DNA of 49,811 nt. Source: HGM04593 sp045661205 (lineage in GTDB: Bacteria; Bacteroidota; Bacteroidia; Bacteroidales; Bacteroidaceae). Under the pieces are notes generated by a model. That model saw nothing but the letters and a program-made list of their open reading frames with translations, searched no databases and was not told the origin of the DNA. The position numbers and the translations under genes were made by a program. The stretch is from NCBI GenBank assembly GCA_045661205.1, contig JAZRFE010000028.1, positions 1 to 49,811 on the forward strand, read 5' to 3'. Below are positions 1-8,339 of the stretch, one piece after another (positions within the stretch are counted from its first letter, which is position 1; each line of letters begins with the position of its first letter).

Positions 1-294
1 TTTCTTTGTCTCGACTACATAACCCTCGGGGGCGCATAGTTCCACGTACAGCACCTTACTCTGCGGAGCAGCAGCTACGTTCGTGCCGTTGCCACCCACA
101 CAGTAGGCCTTGAACCACATTGTCTCGCCAAGATAGTAACCACTGTTGTCAAAATGCAGATACACGCGTTCCTGTGGCAATGCTCGGCTGGCGATTATAC
201 TTTTCAGGACAAGGGTGTCGAGGCTCTTTTCGTCGGCGCGGGCGACGAGGGCAACTGCAAGCAGTAATATCGATAGGAGCGTTTTTCGTAGCAT
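1..294 (-). CDS. Secreted MG2-like protein, N-terminal part only
   Basis: The gene starts with ATG at 294 and runs off the left edge, leaving 98 codons. It opens with a signal peptide (MLRKTLLSILLLAVALVARA) and continues with a segment reading RVYLHFDNSGYYLGET and MWFKAYCV. The same segment occurs in the full gene at 47133-49736 (KVFLHFDNEAYYLGET, IWFSAYVV), so the two are paralogues. The pattern fits the macroglobulin-type (MG2-like) N-terminal domain of large exported Bacteroidetes proteins. The function is unknown and the domain name is inference from pattern. Confidence 0.8.
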   Translation of the reverse strand, partial: MLRKTLLSILLLAVALVARADEKSLDTLVLKSIIASRALPQERVYLHFDNSGYYLGETMWFKAYCVGGNGTNVAAAPQSKVLYVELCAPEGYVVETKK

Positions 295-313
295 AGTTTT
301 TTTATTATTAGAC

Positions 314-335
314 GCAACAATTATATATTTGTTGC
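314..335. promoter_or_regulatory. Palindrome upstream of the partial MG2-like gene
   Basis: GCAACAA (314-320) and TTGTTGC (329-335) form a perfect 7-bp inverted repeat around an AT-rich centre, 20 bp upstream of the start codon at 294. It may be an operator or a leader hairpin. No clear TAnnTTTG element was found next to it. The rest of 295-580 is AT-rich and holds no convincing gene. Confidence 0.35.
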
Positions 336-581
336 ACTCTTATATGTTAATAATTCTAAAATATATTTTATACATTCAACCATATAAGAGAAATCACCTT
401 TTTATATTACGTTCCTACAAAAATCGTGCCAGAATTTTATTTCTTTGATAATAAATAATATTCGCAAAAAGAGAGGTGTCCGTTTTCGGACAGTGTGTCC
501 GCTTTTGTGTACAATTTGAAAAATCACCTGCGGCTCACCTACCGACTGCCCCACCCTCGGCTCAGCAAAAAATAGAAACAA

Positions 582-616
582 AAAAAAATCTTCAACTTAA
601 AGTTGAAGATTTTTTA
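582..616 (-). terminator. Terminator of tRNA-Ser
   Basis: AATCTTCAACTT and AAGTTGAAGATT form a nearly perfect hairpin with A/T runs on both sides, directly after the 3' end of the tRNA on the minus strand. It could act in both directions. Confidence 0.8.
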
Positions 617-617
617 G

Positions 618-702
618 CGGAAAGGGAGGGATTCGAACCCCCGGTACCTCTCAGTACGTCGGTTTTCAAGACCGGTGCAATCGACCACTCTGCCACCTTT
701 CC
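618..702 (-). tRNA. tRNA-Ser (anticodon UGA)
   Basis: On the minus strand a cloverleaf can be drawn. The acceptor stem is GGAAAGG/CCTTTCC, the anticodon stem-loop is CGGTCTTGAAAACCG with anticodon TGA, there is a long class II variable arm (GTACTGAGAGGTAC), and the T-loop is GGTTCGAATCC. The discriminator base is G and the 3' CCA is not encoded. The long variable arm and the anticodon agree on serine. It is flanked by its own promoter and terminator. Confidence 0.96.
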
Positions 703-748
703 AATATTTCTTTTGTCATCTGCAAGGCGCCCCTTGATTTTGTCGATG

Positions 749-780
749 CAAAGGTATAGCTTTTTCTTGATACCTCCAAA
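749..780 (-). promoter_or_regulatory. Promoter of tRNA-Ser
   Basis: On the minus strand TTTG (777-780) and TACCTTTG (749-756) are 20 bases apart, a full match to the Bacteroidetes -33/-7 consensus. The predicted start near 742 lies about 40 bases before the mature tRNA. Confidence 0.75.
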
Positions 781-809
781 TAAAAACGAAACTTTTTTCA
801 AAAAAAATA

Positions 810-2018
810 TTATTTTCTCAAAGTAAAGACAAATTCAAGACCTCCACCACTGCTTCCACGCGCCGAAATTGTACCTCCGTGAAAGATTACAGCATTCTTA
901 ACTATCGCCAATCCCAAACCTGTACCGCCCAATTTGCGACTGCGTCCCTTGTCCACACGATAGAATCTCTCGAAGAGACGGTTGAGGTGTTCCGGCGAAA
1001 CACCCACGCCATTGTCAGAAAAACTGAAATAGTAAAATTCCGAATCTGTACGATAGTTACGCAAACGTATCTCACAGCCTTCACCCGCATACGAGATTGC
1101 ATTGTCAAAAAGATTGCGGAATATTGAATATAGCATAGAAGAGTTGCCCGAAAGCAACAGTACGTCGGGCAGTTCATTGACAACTTTTATATCCAGCTCT
1201 ACTATCTTGTTGTTTATCTCTTGCAGCAGATTACGTACAACAAGCGAGAGATTCACCGGCTCTTTCTCGACATATTGCGAATTTTCGCTTGTTACCATCA
1301 ACTGCGACATATCCTTGACAAGATTGTTCAGGCGGGTGCTCTGCGAATAGCAACGTTGCAGAAAATGTTTCATCTGCTCGTCGGACATTCTCTCGGGATA
1401 GTTTGAAAGAACTGTCTCTAAATAGCCTTGAATACTGCAAACAGGAGTCTTGAACTCGTGCGCCACATTTTGAGTCAGTTGCTGTTTCATCTGCGACTGC
1501 GCTTCGAGACGTGTAATATCGTTTATGGAAATCTCGAAACTGCCGTCGCGGAAACGTACGCAACGTACAGAGAAGGTGCGGCCATCCTTTTCGATCTTAT
1601 CCGAAAAGCATTTTTCACCTCCATCGGATACCTCTTCGTGCTTTTCGAGAAACATTCTAACATTGTAAAACTCGGGCTGATATATTATTTTCTCTGTCGA
1701 CGAGAGATGCTTTGCCGAAATAAGGTCGCCATAGGTGCTGAAAAGCTTGTTTGCCAACACAAGATGGCGACGGCTGTCAAACACCGCAAGCCCCTCTTGG
1801 GCAATTCTCAGATGCGCGAGCAGTTTCTCTTTGGCTATCTGCGAGGAGTCCATGCGACGCGCAACAATATATATTACCACGACAAAGATAAAGGTAATGC
1901 AAAGTTCGAACCACAGCAATTTGCTGTCATTGTAGTAATCTCTGAGAAAAAAGCCTGCCAGCAACACAAAAAAAGCCACAAACAGAGGGAAAAGGGGAGA
2001 CTTAAAAAATACCTTCAT
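810..2018 (-). CDS. Membrane sensor histidine kinase, PhoR-like
   Basis: 402 residues. Two N-terminal membrane segments (about 8-27 and 35-53) are separated by a very short loop, so there is almost no extracytoplasmic sensor. A PAS-like region follows (about 70-170), then the H-box (VAHEFKTPVCS, His near 187), N-box (LFDNAISYAG), G1 (DNGVG) and G2 (GGTGLGLAIV). It should autophosphorylate and pass phosphate to the regulator gene that ends one base upstream. The lack of a periplasmic domain and the nearby PiT-PhoU gene suggest it reads transporter state, as PhoR does. That role is inference; the kinase identity is clear. Confidence 0.9.
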   Translation of the reverse strand: MKVFFKSPLFPLFVAFFVLLAGFFLRDYYNDSKLLWFELCITFIFVVVIYIVARRMDSSQIAKEKLLAHLRIAQEGLAVFDSRRHLVLANKLFSTYGDLISAKHLSSTEKIIYQPEFYNVRMFLEKHEEVSDGGEKCFSDKIEKDGRTFSVRCVRFRDGSFEISINDITRLEAQSQMKQQLTQNVAHEFKTPVCSIQGYLETVLSNYPERMSDEQMKHFLQRCYSQSTRLNNLVKDMSQLMVTSENSQYVEKEPVNLSLVVRNLLQEINNKIVELDIKVVNELPDVLLLSGNSSMLYSIFRNLFDNAISYAGEGCEIRLRNYRTDSEFYYFSFSDNGVGVSPEHLNRLFERFYRVDKGRSRKLGGTGLGLAIVKNAVIFHGGTISARGSSGGGLEFVFTLRK

Positions 2019-2019
2019 A

Positions 2020-2709
2020 CTATTCGGAAACAGACTCGGTGAAACAATATCCGTAGCCGCTACGCGAAATTATGTGTCGGGCATAAGTTCCAATCTTTTT
2101 GCGCATGCGTGCTATATTCACATCCACACTGCGTTCCAGGATATTTGCATCGTCGGGCCAGATGATATTCAAAAGCTCTTCGCGCGAATATACTTTTCCC
2201 GGCGTTCCAAGCAACAGGTGGAGAATTTCAAACTCTTTTTTTGTAAGTGACACATCCTTTCCGTCTACGGTGGCGCGCTTGGTGTCGGGGTTTAGTACCA
2301 ATGTTTCAAAACTTAACATATTGCTCGCCATGGGGCGACTACCCCTAAACCTGCGTAACACAGCCTCGACACGCGCCAACACCTCTACCACGCTGAAGGG
2401 CTTGCGTATATAGTCATCGGCACCGAGACTGAAACCTGTCAGTGTATCGTTCTCCGTATCTTTTGCTGTAACAAAGATGATGGGAGTGAGAGCTGTTGTC
2501 GCTTGCCCACGCAAATACGACGCAAAGGAAAACCCGCTCATGCCATCCATCATCACATCGAGCAGAAAAAGATTATATCCACGCGACAACATGGCAATGG
2601 CCTCCTCGGCAGAGTTTGCGGTATCCACTTCGTGACCGTTGCTCTCGAGATTAAACTTTAGTATCTCGCAAACATCGGCTTCGTCATCAACAACAAGAAT
2701 TTTCGACAT
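2020..2709 (-). CDS. OmpR/PhoB-family response regulator
   Basis: 229 residues from ATG 2709 (MSKILVVDDE). An upstream in-frame ATG at 2745 is unlikely because it lies in the loop of an intercistronic hairpin. The receiver domain has the acidic pair DDE, a phospho-acceptor Asp in LLDVMMDGMSG (about 51), a conserved Thr in FVTAKD and Lys in RKPFS. The C-terminal winged-helix domain includes LTKKEFEILHLLL and the SVDVNIARMRKKI recognition region. It lies one base before the kinase gene and 95 bases after pit on the same strand, and probably controls pit. Confidence 0.93.
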   Translation of the reverse strand: MSKILVVDDEADVCEILKFNLESNGHEVDTANSAEEAIAMLSRGYNLFLLDVMMDGMSGFSFASYLRGQATTALTPIIFVTAKDTENDTLTGFSLGADDYIRKPFSVVEVLARVEAVLRRFRGSRPMASNMLSFETLVLNPDTKRATVDGKDVSLTKKEFEILHLLLGTPGKVYSREELLNIIWPDDANILERSVDVNIARMRKKIGTYARHIISRSGYGYCFTESVSE

Positions 2710-2726
2710 TTTATGGTTCAAATAAC

Positions 2727-2773
2727 AGGGGCTGTTCTCCTGCATTACATCAGACGTACATAGAACAGCCCCT
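2727..2773 (-). other. Intercistronic hairpin between pit and the regulator
   Basis: AGGGGCTGTTCT (2727-2738) and AGAACAGCCCCT (2762-2773) form a perfect 12-bp stem around a 23-base loop. On the transcribed strand no U-run follows the stem, so it is not a standard terminator. It could be an RNA processing or stability element that sets different levels of pit and the two-component genes, or an attenuator. Confidence 0.6.
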
Positions 2774-2804
2774 AAATATTATTGTTCAACAATTTTAGTC
2801 TCTT

Positions 2805-5081
2805 TTATTCCTCGAAGGGAGCAAAAAGTTTAATGCTTCCGCGCAACAGGTTACGCACCTCGCTAAGCAACTCGTGCGACTCTTGTATGAGGTTGAGATA
2901 AACAAAGTCCATCTTCAGGCTGCCACTCTTTTGATGCAGTCTCATAGTCTGCTCCTTGCGCAGTGTGGCAAGCTTGTGCTTAAGATCTTTTGCACGTAGC
3001 GACACACTCTCGGAATTTGAGAAATCGTTTGTGCGTATCATTTGCGCAATATCGTCGAGCACATGATAAATATCGCGGCAATAGGGAGAAAACTCCTGAA
3101 TATAGGCCTCGGTGAGTGGACTGAAGCTATTGTCGGTATGCTCTTTCATGGGTTCGTCGATGCGTATAAGTGTATTGAGCATCTGCAAGCAACTGTTTGT
3201 ACACAGGTGATACCATGTGCTACGTTCCAGAGCAATGGATGTGTGCACTCGCTGGAAACCCTGTGTCTCGCTGCGACGTGTCTTTTTCACCTTCTTTTTC
3301 TCCACGACAATGTTCACAAGCGCATTCTTCAACGGACGCACCTCCTCTTTTGAGAATGCCTCGAAGAGTGTCTTGTAGGTCTCGGCTGCAAAGAGCACTG
3401 CACCGTTCAATGTCTCGGATGTATGTCCCTTGAGAGCATCCCACACCTCGTCTTTATTGTCAGACTTTGTAATAATCTCCATCTTTTCATCAACCTTCAC
3501 CTGCTGCTGTTTTTTATTGTAGCGAATGTGGCTGTGGATAAGCAGATATATCACAAGGGCAATCATTATGAACATGGCTATTAGACCGCCGAAATACATT
3601 ATCGTAGCAACAATACATGCAAGCAGGAAGGCTGCACCGGCTGTTACGAACCATCCGCCGACAACCGAAACGACACCTGTCACGCGATAAACAGCACTCT
3701 CGCGGCTCCACGCACGGTCGGCAAGCGAAGAACCCATACCCACCATGAAGGCAACGTATGTTGTAGAGAGGGGGAGCTTCATTGAAGTACCAACCGCTAT
3801 GAGCAGACCTGCAAGCACCAGATTCACCGATGCACGAACAAGGTCAAAAGCTACAACCTCGCTTCGGTCTTCGAGGGGGCGGAAACGGTCGTTAACCCAA
3901 TTCTTCACATTCTGAGGCATTTTGCGTGAAATACCGTCAATCATGTTTGTTGCAGTACGAACCATGTTGCGGGCAATTGATGATGTACCGAACATTTCAT
4001 TCTCTTCGTTCTGCTGACTTGTGAGGTCGATAGATGTCTGCAACACCTTCTTTGCTTTTTTACTTGTGTAGAGAGCAAACACCATTATCGCACCCGCACC
4101 GATGAGGAAATATACCGGAGTCTTTGCCGAGGAGGCAAGAGAGTTCATTACAAAGGTGTCAGCAGTTGCGGCACCGGCATTTGCGGTAAAGTCCATAAAT
4201 GACGAGAATCCTGCCAATGTAACTCCGATGAAGTTTACGAGGTCGTTACCGGCAAACGCCATCGCCAGCGAGAATGTTCCGATGAGAACAATTATTCTGA
4301 ACACATTGACTTTGAGCCAATGCAATATCTGCATGAGAATAGTGAAGAACACAAAAGAGCACATGAGCAACATAGCTGTATTATCGGCCACCCATGTCTG
4401 AAATTCGGGAGTAACAATGGCACTGCCTTTGAGTCCTTTTATCAGCATGAAGTACATTATCGAAGTCACTGCCACTCCACCAAAGACACCTATTTTTTTA
4501 CCAAGATTTTTGCGGAAATGGAAAGTGAAGAGCAGACGCGAAATCCACTGCACGATAAGACCGAACAAGAATGCTATTGCCACCGACAGGAATATGGAGA
4601 TAATCATTGTCAGTGCCTTATCCGAGTTAAGGAAATTAGCCATTGTGGGGTCACCGCCAAGCCCCTCGACAACAGGATAGTTATTGGTAGTGAGCTTTAT
4701 CATGGAGACTATGAACGACGCTCCCAACAGCTCGAACACCATAGAAACAGTTGTCGAAGTGGGCAACCCTAAGGAGTTGAAGAGGTCGAGCAAAAAGACG
4801 TCGCTGATTACCACTGCCAGGAATATACACATAACCTCCCTGAAATAGAAGAAGTTAGGATTAAATATTCCGTGGCGGGCAATATCCATCATGCCACTGC
4901 TGAACGACGCACCAATAAACACGCCAAGCGCAGCCACCAGCAATATCCATTTCAGTTTCGCAGCCTTACTACCTACTGCTGCACTCAAAAAATTCACAGC
5001 ATCGTTACTAACACCTACCGTCAAGTCTATGATGGCAAGCGTAAACAAGAAAATAACGATTACTAAATAAGCAATTTCCAT
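2805..5081 (-). CDS. pit: PiT-family phosphate transporter with C-terminal PhoU-like domain
   Basis: 758 residues. The first ~520 residues are strongly hydrophobic and carry the two inverted PiT signatures, seen as VGVSNDAVNFL near the N-terminus and AGNDLVNFIGV in the middle, plus LPTSTTVSMV and LPLSTTYVAF. The last ~220 residues are a hydrophilic helical domain resembling PhoU (for example HVLDDIAQMIRTNDF). PiT proteins carry phosphate across the inner membrane using an ion gradient, and PhoU-type domains link transport to PhoR-like kinases. Here the two parts are fused, upstream of a PhoB/PhoR-like pair. The substrate is inferred from family. Confidence 0.88.
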   Translation of the reverse strand: MEIAYLVIVIFLFTLAIIDLTVGVSNDAVNFLSAAVGSKAAKLKWILLVAALGVFIGASFSSGMMDIARHGIFNPNFFYFREVMCIFLAVVISDVFLLDLFNSLGLPTSTTVSMVFELLGASFIVSMIKLTTNNYPVVEGLGGDPTMANFLNSDKALTMIISIFLSVAIAFLFGLIVQWISRLLFTFHFRKNLGKKIGVFGGVAVTSIMYFMLIKGLKGSAIVTPEFQTWVADNTAMLLMCSFVFFTILMQILHWLKVNVFRIIVLIGTFSLAMAFAGNDLVNFIGVTLAGFSSFMDFTANAGAATADTFVMNSLASSAKTPVYFLIGAGAIMVFALYTSKKAKKVLQTSIDLTSQQNEENEMFGTSSIARNMVRTATNMIDGISRKMPQNVKNWVNDRFRPLEDRSEVVAFDLVRASVNLVLAGLLIAVGTSMKLPLSTTYVAFMVGMGSSLADRAWSRESAVYRVTGVVSVVGGWFVTAGAAFLLACIVATIMYFGGLIAMFIMIALVIYLLIHSHIRYNKKQQQVKVDEKMEIITKSDNKDEVWDALKGHTSETLNGAVLFAAETYKTLFEAFSKEEVRPLKNALVNIVVEKKKVKKTRRSETQGFQRVHTSIALERSTWYHLCTNSCLQMLNTLIRIDEPMKEHTDNSFSPLTEAYIQEFSPYCRDIYHVLDDIAQMIRTNDFSNSESVSLRAKDLKHKLATLRKEQTMRLHQKSGSLKMDFVYLNLIQESHELLSEVRNLLRGSIKLFAPFEE

Positions 5082-5122
5082 ATTTTATTTTTTTGTGTTT
5101 TCCATTTATTTTTTCATTTGGG

Positions 5123-5157
5123 CAAAAGTATGTTATAATTGTTACATTTTTGTAACA
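5123..5157 (-). promoter_or_regulatory. pit promoter with activator-like palindrome
   Basis: On the minus strand TACTTTTG (5123-5130) fits the -7 element, giving a start near 5116 and a leader of about 35 bases. No TTTG is found at -33. In its place is a perfect palindrome TGTTACA-N4-TGTAACA (5140-5157) with a third related copy, TGTTATA (5131-5137). This layout fits a promoter that depends on a bound activator, most simply the response regulator at 2020-2709. Confidence 0.6.
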
Positions 5158-5169
5158 TGCGCCTATTAT

Positions 5170-6006
5170 CTACTCCAAAAAACTGCGTAACATCAAAATT
5201 TCGTCACGCCAACGACTCTCGTCGGGTGTTTCGAGTATTATAGGCATGTTATCGAAACGCTCGTCACGCATGAAACGCTTGAAAAATTCCACGCCCAACG
5301 TTCCGTCGCCCAAACTATCGTGACGGTCCACGCGCGAAGCTAGCAACTTTTTGCTGTCGTTCAGATGCACTCCTCGCAAATAGCCGAAACCTATTACCTT
5401 GTCAAACTCCTCGAACACCGCGTCGTACTCGCCAACAATGTCGTAACCGGCCGAATAGGTGTGACAGGTATCTATGCAGACACCCACACGACTTTTATCA
5501 TCGACCTTATCTATAATGTAACGTATATGCTCGAAACGGTTGCCCACATTGCTACCCTGTCCTGCTGTATTCTCAATGACAGCAGTAACACCCGAAGTGC
5601 GCGCATGTGCCATATTTATGCTATCGGCTATTCTGTCGAGACACTCTTCGAGTGAAATTTTGTTCAAATGGCTGCCTGGGTGAAAATTGAGCATCGTCAA
5701 GCCCAACTGCTCGCAACGGCTCATCTCATCGAAGAAAGCAGTGCGCGACTTGTGCAACCCCTCTTCGTCGGGGCTTCCAAGATTTATAAGATAGCTGTCG
5801 TGAGGAAGGATATAACGTGCGTCGAGGTTTCCCTGCTCGCAACGCTGCTTAAAGAGGGTAATGCTCTTCTCGCTCAGTGGTGCAGAAACCCACTGACGTT
5901 GGTTTTTGGTAAAGAGAGCAAATGCGTCGGCACCTATTGCCAATGCATTGGCAGGAGCATTCTCCACACCCCCGCTCGATGAAACATGAGCTCCAATATA
6001 TTTCAT
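5170..6006 (-). CDS. nfo: Endonuclease IV (AP endonuclease)
   Basis: 278 residues, the usual length. The family motifs are MKYIGAHVSSSGG at the start, ENTAGQG, GVCIDTCHTYSAGYD, HLNDSK, RHDSLGDG and ILETP, which supply the His/Asp/Glu ligands of the three-zinc site. The enzyme cuts 5' to abasic sites in base excision repair, in the cytoplasm. It is transcribed alone from its own promoter behind the porin gene. Confidence 0.96.
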   Translation of the reverse strand: MKYIGAHVSSSGGVENAPANALAIGADAFALFTKNQRQWVSAPLSEKSITLFKQRCEQGNLDARYILPHDSYLINLGSPDEEGLHKSRTAFFDEMSRCEQLGLTMLNFHPGSHLNKISLEECLDRIADSINMAHARTSGVTAVIENTAGQGSNVGNRFEHIRYIIDKVDDKSRVGVCIDTCHTYSAGYDIVGEYDAVFEEFDKVIGFGYLRGVHLNDSKKLLASRVDRHDSLGDGTLGVEFFKRFMRDERFDNMPIILETPDESRWRDEILMLRSFLE

Positions 6007-6028
6007 AAGTCTGCTACGGATAATTGCA

Positions 6029-6095
6029 ATTGCGGAACATTACCGCAATATAATTTTCATGTGGCGAAGTTAAAAAAAAAGTCAAAACCTACAAA
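6029..6095 (-). promoter_or_regulatory. nfo promoter and leader hairpin
   Basis: On the minus strand TTTG (6092-6095) and TAACTTCG (6065-6072, one mismatch to TAnnTTTG) are 19 bases apart. The start would be near 6058. The leader contains a 7-bp stem ATTGCGG/CCGCAAT (6029-6049). The hairpin could equally serve as a weak end signal for the porin transcript. Confidence 0.5.
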
Positions 6096-6164
6096 CGAAT
6101 AGACAATTTTTCTTAATGGAAATTATCAACACGTTTGCAGGTTTTGCAATAAAAAGTCTAAAAT

Positions 6165-7439
6165 TTAGAAATTAAATTGCGCCGATAGATTGACGCGATT
6201 GGCATTATTGGTATTACTTTCAAAATCTGTGCGCCAGCCATGCAGGTATTCCGCACCAATCTGTATGTTTGACGTCAGGTTGTAGCAGACATTGGCAACA
6301 ACATACTGTCCACGTTTGTAATTGTCGGGATTGGCACTGCCGTAACCATTTTTGGAGTGCACCGAACATTGGCTATATGTAGCCGATGCGAACAGACGGG
6401 GAGTAAAATTGTACTGCATACCTGCGTACCATCCGTCGGTAAGCAACATTGACATACGGCTGGGGTTGTTGGGGTTGGGAACAATATCCACATTCACATT
6501 TGAAATATCGTTAAACAAAGAACCTATACCCTCTCCAATACAGTACTGTCCGCGGAACTGAAAATTGCCGAAAGTCATAAGAGTGGTAGCCTGTCCGCCC
6601 CATGCAAGTTTCTGCCTGTTTTTATTATTCACATGGTCGTCGTAGGAGAGGTCGCGCAAAATACCACTCAAACGCACATGGCTTTTGTCAGCCCAACTGT
6701 AAGAGACATATATGGGAATATTGGGCATGCGCTGTTTACCGACAGTAACAAATTCGTCGCTCGTGCCATTGACATCGGGCACCTCGAAAGCCACTCCCAT
6801 TGAAAGACCCCAATCGAAACCGTAGTTGAATGCAGCCTGTACAGTGCGGTAAAAGACCATTCCGCAAGGGCCGGCATAGTCGAGCGTGAAAGGCACAGCC
6901 GCCACATCCATAAAGTTACCGGTGTTGTAACCTATCGTAGCATACTTGAACTGCATGTAGGCATTGTGCAGTTTGAAGGTCTTGCCGGCACCACGCCATG
7001 TACCCGCAGTATAAACGGTAAAATCGCCAAGGAAAGGGCTGCTACCAACAAGTTTCAAGAAAAGCAACGAAGTGGTTGCATCCATCTGATAGCGGCTCGA
7101 CGCCTGTCCGCCGGTAGAGATGTAAGATGGGAGGAAATCGACATTGTCAACTATACCGCCAAAATCATACTCGGCCTTTGTCTGCACGTAACCGCCTACG
7201 CCAAGTCCCCAACGCCCCTTCTGGTCGATAAAAATGAAACGCGAAGCCTTAGGATCGCGGAAATACCCTGTATGGGTGTTGTTGAAAACAGCAATAATAT
7301 CGGGCTGTTCATATACATTCTCCGTTATATAAATAATAGGAGACTGTTCGCCATACTGCCCTGCACCCTGTGCATGCGACGCGAGCGACAACATCAAAAA
7401 TCCCGTAAGGACAAAAATTGATTTAAATACTTTTCCCAT
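6165..7439 (-). CDS. Outer-membrane porin, DcaP-like
   Basis: 424 residues with a signal peptide ending near SHAQGAGQ. The mature part is rich in alternating, aromatic-bounded strands, as in a 16-18-stranded beta-barrel (for example GYVQTKAEYDF, YMQFKYATIGYNTG, FNYGFDWGLSMGVAFE), and ends in a terminal Phe (LSAQFNF), a standard outer-membrane assembly signal. The region before the barrel (DPKASRFIFIDQKGRWGLGVGGYV) fits DcaP-like porins of Bacteroidetes. It would pass small solutes across the outer membrane; no substrate can be read from the sequence. Confidence 0.75.
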   Translation of the reverse strand: MGKVFKSIFVLTGFLMLSLASHAQGAGQYGEQSPIIYITENVYEQPDIIAVFNNTHTGYFRDPKASRFIFIDQKGRWGLGVGGYVQTKAEYDFGGIVDNVDFLPSYISTGGQASSRYQMDATTSLLFLKLVGSSPFLGDFTVYTAGTWRGAGKTFKLHNAYMQFKYATIGYNTGNFMDVAAVPFTLDYAGPCGMVFYRTVQAAFNYGFDWGLSMGVAFEVPDVNGTSDEFVTVGKQRMPNIPIYVSYSWADKSHVRLSGILRDLSYDDHVNNKNRQKLAWGGQATTLMTFGNFQFRGQYCIGEGIGSLFNDISNVNVDIVPNPNNPSRMSMLLTDGWYAGMQYNFTPRLFASATYSQCSVHSKNGYGSANPDNYKRGQYVVANVCYNLTSNIQIGAEYLHGWRTDFESNTNNANRVNLSAQFNF

Positions 7440-7657
7440 AATTTTAAGTTTTTGAAATTTTCATTCAAAAAACAAGCAAGCAAATGCAAAGGTTTATCAA
7501 AACCTTAGAAGAACCATAAAAATTGACTATTCTCAAATTAATGTCAAACAGCCTTAAAAAAGATAAAATAGGTAAACAGCGATTAAACCACGCAGCAGAA
7601 AAGAAGTCTATTAGTCGTATATACATAAAAACACCAACAACCAACCTTATTTAAAAG

Positions 7658-8287
7658 ATGAAGAAAAGAATTATTTTTATGTTCTGCGCTATGTTCGCAG
7701 CAATAACAATCGGTACAGCACAAAATAACGCAAACGACAAGAAGGCAGCATTCGAAGCCAAACGCGCCGAAATGGTAAAAAAAGCTACCGAGCGCATGAA
7801 AAACAACCTGTCGCTGAGCGACGAGCAGACAGCAAAGCTGGAGGCACTCAACAACGAGTATCTACCCAAAATGAGAACTGGACAACCTGCTATGCGCCGT
7901 CACAAGCCCGGTCGCCCCAACAGTAACCACCCCAAAGAGAATTTCAAAGGAATGAAAGGTGACAAATGCTGCAACTGTTCTTGCCAATGCCACAAAGAGA
8001 GCGCAAAATGCGACAAAGCCCCCAAAGGCGACAATAAATTCAAGAAGCCCTCAAAGAAGCAGATGAAAAAGCACAAAGAGATGATGAAAAAACGCGAAGA
8101 GATGATAAAAAAACGTGAGGAGATGATGAAAAAACGCGAGGAAATGATGAAAAAACGCGGAGAGGAGATGCGTGAGACACGCAAAGCCTACAACGCCAAA
8201 CTGAACGAGATTCTCACTCCCGAGCAACAAGAGAAACTTAAATCGATGCGTCAGGAGAGAAAGGGCAAAAAAAACGAAAATAAATAA
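7658..8287 (+). CDS. Secreted Lys/Met-rich protein with Cys cluster and tandem repeats
   Basis: 209 residues after ATG 7658. A signal peptide (ending GTAQ) is followed by a Spy/LTxxQ-like segment (NLSLSDEQTAKLEALNNEY) that recurs near the C-terminus (LNEILTPEQQEKLKSM), as in small periplasmic proteins of the DUF4890/Spy type. Between them lies CCNCSCQCH with two further Cys nearby, a likely metal site, and then four copies of a seven-residue Met-Met-Lys-Lys-Arg-Glu-Glu repeat. It is a single gene between opposite-strand neighbours. A periplasmic metal-binding or chaperone-like role is inference. Confidence 0.75.
   Translation: MKKRIIFMFCAMFAAITIGTAQNNANDKKAAFEAKRAEMVKKATERMKNNLSLSDEQTAKLEALNNEYLPKMRTGQPAMRRHKPGRPNSNHPKENFKGMKGDKCCNCSCQCHKESAKCDKAPKGDNKFKKPSKKQMKKHKEMMKKREEMIKKREEMMKKREEMMKKRGEEMRETRKAYNAKLNEILTPEQQEKLKSMRQERKGKKNENK
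8081..8164 (+). repeat. Four 21-bp tandem repeats within the Lys/Met-rich gene
   Basis: Four consecutive 21-base units (8081, 8102, 8123, 8144), each beginning ATGAT and encoding the heptad M(M/I)KKR(E/G)E, differ at only a few third or single positions. The heptad would extend a charged helix. Copy number could vary between strains by slippage. Confidence 0.9.
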
Positions 8288-8293
8288 CAACCG

Positions 8294-8331
8294 CAAACAA
8301 TAGACGCGCCGTTCGGCGCGTCTATTGTTTG
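8294..8331. terminator. Bidirectional terminator between converging genes
   Basis: A perfect 17-bp stem (8294-8310 with 8315-8331) around a GTTC loop, GC-rich at its centre and AT-rich at its base, lies 6 bases after the stop at 8287 and 8 bases before the stop of the EEP gene on the other strand. It can serve both. Confidence 0.88.
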
Positions 8332-8339
8332 TCATGCAA

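Noticed and set aside
476..826. 116-codon plus-strand ORF over the tRNA-Ser region
   Set aside because: It covers the tRNA, its terminator and promoter on the opposite strand, and its product is low-quality sequence, so it is a shadow ORF.
8081..8164. Possible CRISPR-like array
   Set aside because: The units are contiguous 21-bp coding repeats without spacers and stay in frame; no CRISPR arrays or cas genes were seen in the window.
7900..8335. Antisense ORFs opposite the Lys/Met-rich gene
   Set aside because: They are Phe/Leu-rich mirror translations of the AAA/ATG repeat codons, not real membrane proteins.
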